A stretch of DNA of 53,404 nt, taken from Bacteroidota bacterium (GTDB lineage: Bacteria; Bacteroidota; Bacteroidia; Palsa-948). The notes under the pieces were generated by a model. It had not been told where the DNA came from and searched no databases. It was given only the letters and a program-made list of their open reading frames with translations. The translations under genes were made by a program, and so were the position numbers. Shown piece after piece: positions 47,324-53,404 of the stretch. The stretch spans positions 1 to 53,404 of the forward strand of contig PLUL01000079.1 in the NCBI GenBank assembly GCA_003164895.1, in the 5' to 3' direction. The number at the start of each line of letters is the position of its first letter. The first letter of the stretch is position 1.

Positions 47324-48382
47324 ATGGAAAAAACAATTCTTATAATAGATGATAATAAAGATGTGCGTGAAAACACTGCGGAGATTCTTGAATTCGCAAA
47401 ATATAAAGTACAAATTGCGTCAAATGGAAAAGAAGGCATCCGCCAGGTACAAATTCAAAAACCTGACCTTATCATCTGCGATATCATGATGCCAGAATTA
47501 GATGGATATTCAGTTCTGAGAATACTTGGGAAAGATATTGAAACTTCAACTATTCCGTTTGTTTTTCTCACTGCAAAATCATCAAAAGGTGATTTCAGAA
47601 AAGGGATGATGATGGGCGCTGATGATTACCTCACCAAACCGTATGATGACACTGAATTACTCAACGTAGTAGAAACACGCCTAAAGAAAAGTGAAATACT
47701 TAAAACTGAATTTGCAAAAACTGCTGACGGCTTATCTCAATTTCTTGATAAAGCGAAAGGAATGGATGCGCTCAAAAATATTTCTGTTAAATTTAAGTCA
47801 AGAAAATATATTAAAAGAGAAGGTATTTATTTTGAGGGAAATCATCCGAATGGGATTTATTTCATTAATAAAGGGAAGGTGAAAACATATAAATCAAATT
47901 CAAATGGCAAAGAATATATAACCGGTCTTTTTAAAGACGGAGATTATATTGGCTATAATGCATTACTTGAAGATACGGCATATTCTGATGGTGCTATGGC
48001 ACTTGAAGATTCAGAGATAATACTAATTCCTAAAGAAGATTTTTTTTCATTACTTTTTAATAATCGTGATGTGGCAACAAGATTTATTAGGATGTTGTCC
48101 GATTCTGTAGCGGAAAAAGAAGAACTCCTCATACGGCTTGCATATAATTCTGTACGGAAGCGTTTGGCTGAAGCGTTGTTGACATTAAGTAGGCGATATA
48201 AAAAAGAAAATGAATTATTCAGCATGGCAATACCTCGCGAAGATTTGGCAAGTATGGTTGGCACTGCCATTGAAACCGTGATTCGCACTCTCACGGATTT
48301 TAAAGAGGAGAAATTAGTAGATATAAAGAATAGCACTATCACTATTATTGATCCTGACAAACTCGTCAAGATGAAAAACTGA
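47324..48382 (+). CDS. Receiver-CRP/FNR fusion transcriptional regulator
   Basis: 352 residues. An N-terminal receiver domain (1-122) has D9-D10, phosphoacceptor D53 in I-C-D-I-M-M-P, T83 and K105. It is joined to a cyclic-nucleotide-type sensor domain (about 150-260; G-I-Y-F-I-N-K-G-K-V-K, K-D-G-D-Y-I-G) and a CRP-type HTH (about 275-345; R-E-D-L-A-S-M-V-G-T-A-I-E-T-V-I-R). E317 and R321 of the recognition helix match the residues that read TGA in FNR and CRP. No Fe-S cysteines are present, so it is not an oxygen-sensing FNR. Its own promoter has the boxes found at ten other units, which makes it the best candidate activator. Confidence 0.92.
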   Translation: MEKTILIIDDNKDVRENTAEILEFAKYKVQIASNGKEGIRQVQIQKPDLIICDIMMPELDGYSVLRILGKDIETSTIPFVFLTAKSSKGDFRKGMMMGADDYLTKPYDDTELLNVVETRLKKSEILKTEFAKTADGLSQFLDKAKGMDALKNISVKFKSRKYIKREGIYFEGNHPNGIYFINKGKVKTYKSNSNGKEYITGLFKDGDYIGYNALLEDTAYSDGAMALEDSEIILIPKEDFFSLLFNNRDVATRFIRMLSDSVAEKEELLIRLAYNSVRKRLAEALLTLSRRYKKENELFSMAIPREDLASMVGTAIETVIRTLTDFKEEKLVDIKNSTITIIDPDKLVKMKN

Positions 48383-48384
48383 AA

Positions 48385-48449
48385 TGATATGAATCAACGT
48401 TGTAAATGATACTTGTCATCTTATTCATGCTTCATAATAAATATTTTTA
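48385..48449 (+). promoter_or_regulatory. Twin palindrome promoter of the second TerB-like gene
   Basis: TGATATGAATCA (48385-48396, perfect) and TGATACTTGTCA (48407-48418) start 22 bp apart; -7-like TATTTTTA (48442-48449) ends 31 bp after the proximal box. Confidence 0.75.
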
Positions 48450-48476
48450 CATTATTAATTTTAAAAACCGTAATCT

Positions 48477-48893
48477 ATGTTATACAAAGATTTCTATTCT
48501 GAACTCGGCAAACTACTTTATGCGGTTGCTGATATTGACGGAGTAATTACACAATCCGAAAAAAAAGTGTTGCATGAAATTGTAAGGAAAGAACTTGTTC
48601 CTTCAGAAAAACACAAAGACGAATTTGGCACTGATGCTGCATACTATGCCGAAATAGAGTTTGAGTATTTGGAAGAAGAAATAAGTGATGCAGACGCAGC
48701 GTTTAATTCCTTTATTGATTTTGTGGAAGAACACCATACTGCTTTTAATGAGAAAATGAGAAAAATTTGTATACATGTTGCAAAAGAAATAGCAAACGCT
48801 TATCATAAAACCAACAAGAAAGAAAAACTTATTATTAAGAGATTAAAAGAACAAATTGAATTAATAGATACAAATGTTGAAGTAGAATTATAA
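48477..48893 (+). CDS. TerB-like stress protein (2)
   Basis: 138 residues, acidic and helical. The start L-G-K-L-L-Y-A-V-A-D-I-D-G-V-I-T-Q-S-E-K-K-V-L matches the paralogue at 30753 and the TerB domain start. It is monocistronic and marks the right end of the island. Confidence 0.75.
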   Translation: MLYKDFYSELGKLLYAVADIDGVITQSEKKVLHEIVRKELVPSEKHKDEFGTDAAYYAEIEFEYLEEEISDADAAFNSFIDFVEEHHTAFNEKMRKICIHVAKEIANAYHKTNKKEKLIIKRLKEQIELIDTNVEVEL

Positions 48894-49063
48894 CAGTAAC
48901 CAAAACTAATCTTTTTTATCGGGTGTCAATTTGCTTCTTAAATATCTGACCACAACATTCCAGCTGTTTATTGACCAAAACTCAAAAAATATGAGATTTT
49001 CATGAGACTGTTGCTGGTGGATTGGGTAGTGGAATGGTTGATGGCGCCGAAGGTGGCTAAAAC

Positions 49064-49095
49064 AAAAAAACGACACTCTTTTGAATGCCGTTTTT
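49064..49095 (-). terminator. Terminator of the VIT/VWA gene
   Basis: On the minus strand ACGGCATTC pairs with GAGTGTCGT around AAAA, followed by seven T. Confidence 0.85.
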
Positions 49096-49123
49096 AAAAC
49101 GAATTTGACTAACCTTCTAATAC

Positions 49124-52100
49124 TTACTTCTTGGCAAAAAGCAAATCAGCCAAACTTATCACTTCTTTATTATCCACCAATCGAAGCGTTACAACTTTTT
49201 TGTTTTCATTAGGTAAGCCGTAATTGGTATAAAGTTCCGCCTGCACGGTGGTTGGTCCATAAAGAGATTGGTTTCTGTTGCCAAAATAATTTACTTCTAC
49301 TTTGTATTTTCCTTCCGTTGCTTTTTTAATCATAAAAACTTCCGGTCCATATCCGCCAGTAAAATCTCTGGTCATTTTTCCACCGGATGCTGTCAGTGGG
49401 AAACTATAAAAACATTTTTCTTTCTGAGGGTCAGTCACCCATAAGTCCATATCGCAGTTATCAGTATCCCAGTTAATCACTACACGAACATCACAAGGCA
49501 TTGGTTTCATCAATCGCTTATCAAGTGAATCTAACTGCAAATCTTTTCCGCTAATTCCGATGATATGGTTTATTTCACAAGCAACAAGCGTTTCTATTTC
49601 AGGAAAGCGAGAATCCCATTTTCTGTATACGACTTTGCAAAGCATGTCAACCGCTTTTTGATATTCTTTGTTCTGCTCATAGGCAAGTCCAAGGTCACGA
49701 TAGGATTGTGGTTCCTCTTCACGCATTTTCAAAACATCCTCAAACACTTTTATTGCGAGTATGTTCTGATTTAATTGTTGTAGCCGATGTGCAAGCACAC
49801 GCAACAATTGTGGGTTTTCGAGGTCAAGTTCAGCAATGTTGGATAGAATGCGAAGTGCAAGTTCTTTTTCTCCCTGAGCAATGAAGTAATCGGAAACATC
49901 CACAAAGAATGAAGGAGTGGACATATATTTTGGTTTCAGTTCCAAATATTTGGAATACAAATTCTCCTTACTTGTTTTTTTAAGCTCATACATATAAGAG
50001 GCATCCGGACTCCACGCACTAAGGTTGATATTGGCTTCCATTGGTTCCGGAGCATTCGATGACTTTTTTGCTTTCTCTTCCGTTTTATTATTAGCCAATA
50101 CGTTTGAACGACCACCTCGCATACTTAATGAGTTTCCTTCATCTTGTTGAGAGACACCCGCAGAAGTTGAAACAATTGAGTTTATATCTTTTGATGGCAT
50201 AGCATCAAATTCTGCTCTTGTTACATCTTTGCCCTGTATGTTATCAGGGCGAATTAATGGTCTTTCATACTCCACCACTTCATATGTTCTTCCGGTTCTG
50301 ACCCCACCAACAGTATCTGAAACTGTTTTCGGCAATGTAGGTTTTACATGTTCAAACTTGGTATCGTACCATTGTGCCCAAACTCCAAATTGTCTTGCAA
50401 CTTCATCGCTGTGAATTCTGCGTTCCTCAATCAGGTTGCGTTTGCTTTCATTTACACGTGCGATATATTGTTTTTTCATTTCAGGGTCATTAGGAACCAC
50501 TTTATATGTTAAGTAATCTTGCAATCTGTCAAGAATTAATAATGAAGTATTGCGGGTTACTATTCCATATTGTTTAGCCATATCAGTAATTTCATCCTTG
50601 TTAAATTCATATTGTACATCCAGTTCTGAAAGTTTTTTCTGAGCCCACATTTTTGGAACCATGTTGTTGTATTCTTCCGGTTTGTTGACGACGGTTAGTT
50701 TTTCCTTGTAAAGAATTTTATCTCCGATACCAAAATTCATAACGATGTCTGATGAATATCCTTCGAGCATACCAGCCAACGAAAAACTGCCAATTATATC
50801 AACCGGCTGTGAAGGAAAAACCTGCGTCAAAATATTTTTATCATACTCGGCAGATATAAATCTGTAATGTAAAGACGAAAGAAGAGCAAGTGCTTCTTTC
50901 TGATTTATCGCATTCAAGTTTATAAAACTACCGCCTGTTTCGGACGATAAATATTTTAAGTAAGAGAAATCGGCACTTGGAGAACAACAAATTGTATTCA
51001 CAGGTTTGGAAGCAAGTTTTATTTGACTGTTACCGAAATTGTTTAAACCATCAGACACAAGAATGAACTCATCGCAATCATATTTTGAAAGGTCAAGGCA
51101 ACCCAGTTGCGTGCCACCATCAGGAATGATTGTTTTGATTTTTTCAATAAGGTTTTCAAATCCTTGTTTTCCATTTGCGAAAGATTTTGTTTCAATAATC
51201 TCATTGCTGAAAGTGACAAGCTTGATGGATGGATAGGATGATTTTGCCAAATATGCACTGAGACATTCAAAAATATTTTTAGTATCTGATTTTTCTGCTG
51301 AACCTGACATATCCCATAACAATACAACATTTTTAGGAAGTTTTTTTTCTTCTGAAAATATTTTCGGTTCAACTGTTAGGTAAAAAGCAGAGTTTCCTTT
51401 ATCGGCTTTTTCTATAAATACGCGGTTTGTTTTTTCATTCAAGGGAATTGCAAATGAAAGTGGTTTGTCTGCAACATAGTCATCAATTGTTTTTTCGGCA
51501 ACCCAGTTTTCTTTCCATTTGTCAAATTGAAGAGTAATCCTCTCATCTCCATAAAGCTCGGGTTTAACATCTTGGCGGAACACTTCTGTGCGAAGAGAAA
51601 ACTCATCCACTTTATCTTTGAAGAAAAATGGCTGGTAGTACAAATAGCTTTTGTTCGTCAATAATAATTCCTGTTCAAATCCAATCACAATACGTTTGGT
51701 TCCTTTTGCTGGAATGGGATAAACTCGTGAGCGGAAATTATTTCCCGCAGTCCATTCCAATAGAGCCGGGTCAATTTTTCTTCTCACAATGGATTCATAT
51801 ACAATTCTTCCTTTTGCTTTTTCAACAACAGATGCCTGCTGTAATCCGTTTGCGACATCCATTGCAAAATAACTTATGCTTTGTCCTTCTCCCAATGGAA
51901 AGCAAAATTCTCCATCAAGAACTCGGTTAAGGTCGTTGTAAAAAGTAATATCCATTGTGGTAGTCGCAATATTGCCCACCACTTTCACATCCAGTTTTAT
52001 TTTTTTTATGCTGAGTGGAGATGAGGATTTATCATTTTCACCTCGTTTTACCAGTAGTGTTGGTATATGATTGGAAAAAGCTGGAAGAGAAAAACTTGTA

Positions 52101-52234
52101 TCCTTCTTCTCTTTGGGAGTATCATTACTTTTGTTTGATACAACAGGCTCTATGCCTGATTTTTTTGTCATTGCAGACTGCATTATAGCAGATGTTGCAA
52201 TAATCATGGCGGAGATGACGAGTTTTTTAATCAT
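49124..52234 (-). CDS. VIT-VWA protein with TonB-plug-like insert and DUF2135 tail
   Basis: 1036 residues. A signal peptide is followed by a VIT domain (about 65-200; M-D-I-T-F-Y-N-D-L-N-R-V-L-D-G-E-F and R-V-Y-P-I-P-A), a VWA domain (about 300-465; MIDAS D-M-S-G-S, later S-D-G-L-N-N-F), then a segment near 690-730 with D-A-M-P-S-K-D-I-N-S-I-V and S-L-S-M-R-G-G-R-S that resembles the start of TonB-dependent receptor plug domains. TPR-like helices follow and a DUF2135 domain ends the protein (D-T-D-N-C-D-M-D-L-W-V-T-D-P). It is probably periplasmic or surface-exposed; function unknown. Confidence 0.88.
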   Translation of the reverse strand: MIKKLVISAMIIATSAIMQSAMTKKSGIEPVVSNKSNDTPKEKKDTSFSLPAFSNHIPTLLVKRGENDKSSSPLSIKKIKLDVKVVGNIATTTMDITFYNDLNRVLDGEFCFPLGEGQSISYFAMDVANGLQQASVVEKAKGRIVYESIVRRKIDPALLEWTAGNNFRSRVYPIPAKGTKRIVIGFEQELLLTNKSYLYYQPFFFKDKVDEFSLRTEVFRQDVKPELYGDERITLQFDKWKENWVAEKTIDDYVADKPLSFAIPLNEKTNRVFIEKADKGNSAFYLTVEPKIFSEEKKLPKNVVLLWDMSGSAEKSDTKNIFECLSAYLAKSSYPSIKLVTFSNEIIETKSFANGKQGFENLIEKIKTIIPDGGTQLGCLDLSKYDCDEFILVSDGLNNFGNSQIKLASKPVNTICCSPSADFSYLKYLSSETGGSFINLNAINQKEALALLSSLHYRFISAEYDKNILTQVFPSQPVDIIGSFSLAGMLEGYSSDIVMNFGIGDKILYKEKLTVVNKPEEYNNMVPKMWAQKKLSELDVQYEFNKDEITDMAKQYGIVTRNTSLLILDRLQDYLTYKVVPNDPEMKKQYIARVNESKRNLIEERRIHSDEVARQFGVWAQWYDTKFEHVKPTLPKTVSDTVGGVRTGRTYEVVEYERPLIRPDNIQGKDVTRAEFDAMPSKDINSIVSTSAGVSQQDEGNSLSMRGGRSNVLANNKTEEKAKKSSNAPEPMEANINLSAWSPDASYMYELKKTSKENLYSKYLELKPKYMSTPSFFVDVSDYFIAQGEKELALRILSNIAELDLENPQLLRVLAHRLQQLNQNILAIKVFEDVLKMREEEPQSYRDLGLAYEQNKEYQKAVDMLCKVVYRKWDSRFPEIETLVACEINHIIGISGKDLQLDSLDKRLMKPMPCDVRVVINWDTDNCDMDLWVTDPQKEKCFYSFPLTASGGKMTRDFTGGYGPEVFMIKKATEGKYKVEVNYFGNRNQSLYGPTTVQAELYTNYGLPNENKKVVTLRLVDNKEVISLADLLFAKK

Positions 52235-52358
52235 AATTTTTAATTTTAGATTGTTAACTATATGTAAGAAGCAAAAAGGGATTGGTTTCCATAAAACAGA
52301 CTAAATTGTTTTTCTTTTTGTGTTGTTTAACTTATAGATATTATAAAAGGTTCCTGCA

Positions 52359-52395
52359 TTTTAGCAAGTGGTAGGATTTTTTTAGTAAGTGGTAG
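52359..52395. promoter_or_regulatory. Direct repeats TTTTAGYAAGTGGTAG, LytTR-like operator
   Basis: TTTTAGCAAGTGGTAG (52359-52374) and TTTTAGTAAGTGGTAG (52380-52395) differ by one base and start 21 bp apart, the spacing used by LytTR-type regulators. They lie 125 bases upstream of the VIT/VWA gene and just before the TPR/recombinase frame on the other strand. Confidence 0.45.
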
Positions 52396-52422
52396 CCAAA
52401 GCTCTTCTTAGACAATTCTTAA

Positions 52423-53404
52423 ATAGCTCATGGAGGTGAAAGAAGGGATGGTTTAGAAGTAGTGGAATATGGAATCAAACTTACTTCTAACCCAAAGGAC
52501 GATAAAGCTTTTTATAATTTAGGAGTTGTGTATGGTAGAAAAGGAGATTTTAAAACCGCATTAAAATATTTACTGGAGGGAACTTCTATAAATCCAAAAG
52601 ACGATAAAGCTTTTTATAGTTTAGGTCTTATTAATTATAAAAGGGGAGAAATTATAACTGCAATAAATTATTTTAAGAAAGCTATTTATATTAATCCTCA
52701 ACGTACGGAAGCATATTTAGGATTAATAGAGAGGAAAGGAGAAGCGTATGAAGGAAAATTTCAGCCCTTAATAGATAAAGCAACTTTTGAAACTGTACAA
52801 AGAATTCTAAATGAACGAGCAAGACCAAGAAAAAGCAAAAAACAACTCTACTTTCCGTTTCGTGGTATGTTTAAATGTGCCGAATGCGGAGGACAAATAA
52901 CGGCACAGTTTGCAAAAGGCAACGGTGGAACATATCGCTACTATCGTTGCAGTAAAAAATTCGGCACATGTAAACAAGGTTATCTCAGAGAAGACTTGCT
53001 CGTTCAACAACTGAAAGAACAGTTTTTAAAGATTGCGATTCCAAATGATTGGGCTGAAAATATGCTGAAAGAAATTGAACGCTGGCAAAAAGACGAGCAA
53101 CTGAAAACAAAAACAAAAAACCAAAACACGGATTTACAGTTCAAGAACATAGAGGGCAAGATGGATAAATTAGTAAACGGATACTTGGAAGGAGAAATTG
53201 AAAAGACAAACTATTTAAAAAAGAAAGACGAATTATTAAAACAAAAATCCGATTTGAAATTAAAGAGTTCGGACTTCGGACAGAAAGGAGGGCAGGGCTG
53301 GGTCGAACCATTACGCGACTGGGTTAAAAGCGCACATTACGCGAGGAAACTTGCAAACTCCGACATGGATTTATCACAATACAAGGAACTTTCCGATAAA
53401 ACCG
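52423..53404 (+). pseudogene. Chimeric TPR / serine-recombinase open frame, cut by the window end
   Basis: One frame stays open from after a TAA at 52420 to the window edge (327 codons) with no good start. The first 100 codons are TPR repeats (N-P-K-D-D-K-A-F-Y-N-L-G-V-V-Y, then N-P-K-D-D-K-A-F-Y-S-L-G). From about 52720 it becomes the C-terminal half of a large serine recombinase: K-G-E-A-Y-E-G-K-F-Q-P-L-I-D, then the zinc ribbon F-K-C-A-E-C-G-G and Y-Y-R-C-S-K...C-K-Q-G-Y, and a long coiled coil. The catalytic N-terminal domain is missing. The join is in frame. Confidence 0.65.

Noticed and set aside
48950-49060. Gly-rich short frame ending V-D-G-A-E-G-G before the VIT/VWA terminator, as a bacteriocin-like peptide
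   Set aside because: No start codon, no leader and no export genes; too short to support.
52807-53010. Minus-strand ORF opposite the recombinase zinc ribbon
   Set aside because: Shadow of the clear sense-strand recombinase frame.
52423-53404. Complete integrase or prophage at the right edge
   Set aside because: Only the C-terminal recombinase half is present, with no catalytic Ser domain, attachment site or phage genes in view.

Overview
The window is a low-GC, AT-rich bacterial chromosome segment from a member of the Bacteroidota. The support is a type IX secretion (T9SS) C-terminal signal on a giant repeat protein, an XrtF-type exosortase locus, TAnnTTTG-like -7 promoter elements, weak Shine-Dalgarno sequences and Bacteroidota-type gene content. 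Genus cannot be read from the sequence. Functions are assigned from remembered family motifs; no database search was run.

Layout. 1-1.8 kb is decayed accessory DNA (HsdR-like and TIR-like gene fragments) followed by a divergent HxlR regulator/DoxX pair. 2.0-9.2 kb holds a SpoIIE-type phosphatase, two copies of a small-protein plus phasin-like gene pair, a basic histone-like protein, a His-rich protein and a three-gene lipid or glycolipid operon (LpxH-like phosphoesterase, glycosyltransferase, diacylglycerol-kinase-like). 9.4-27.3 kb is mostly housekeeping: a response regulator, three tRNAs (Arg, Lys, Val), ribH, a TPR protein, recF with a DciA-like gene, uppS-bamA, the exosortase locus with its small PID-type substrate, a 1962-residue T9SS protein containing 750-bp repeats, then glyA and yqgE.

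27.7-48.9 kb is the most interesting part: a stress or dormancy gene island. It has three UspA proteins, Hsp20, two TerB-like proteins, phasin-like coiled-coil proteins, a UbiB-type kinase, two acyl-carrier-like proteins (one with the phosphopantetheine serine replaced by glutamate), an Mla-type lipid transporter, an eRF1-like protein, DoxX proteins, a PocR/PAS histidine kinase and a receiver-CRP fusion regulator. By reading upstream regions I found that eleven transcription units here share one promoter layout: (usually) two 12-bp palindromes close to TGAYnnnnRTCA, 22 bp apart start to start, with the proximal one ending 30-31 bp before the end of a TAnnTTTG-like -7 element. The gene for the receiver-CRP fusion carries the same layout. 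I propose that this protein is the activator and that the island is one regulon, similar in content to the actinobacterial DosR dormancy regulon but with a different regulator.

Inside the island, 37.0-39.1 kb looks like recombination debris: a three-gene cassette lies between two 81-bp imperfect direct repeats and is followed by gene fragments. 49.1-52.2 kb is a VIT/VWA surface protein. The window ends in an open frame that joins TPR repeats to the C-terminal half of a serine recombinase. Two genes carry a one-base frame error at a run of eight A/T, which suggests homopolymer undercalling in the assembly.
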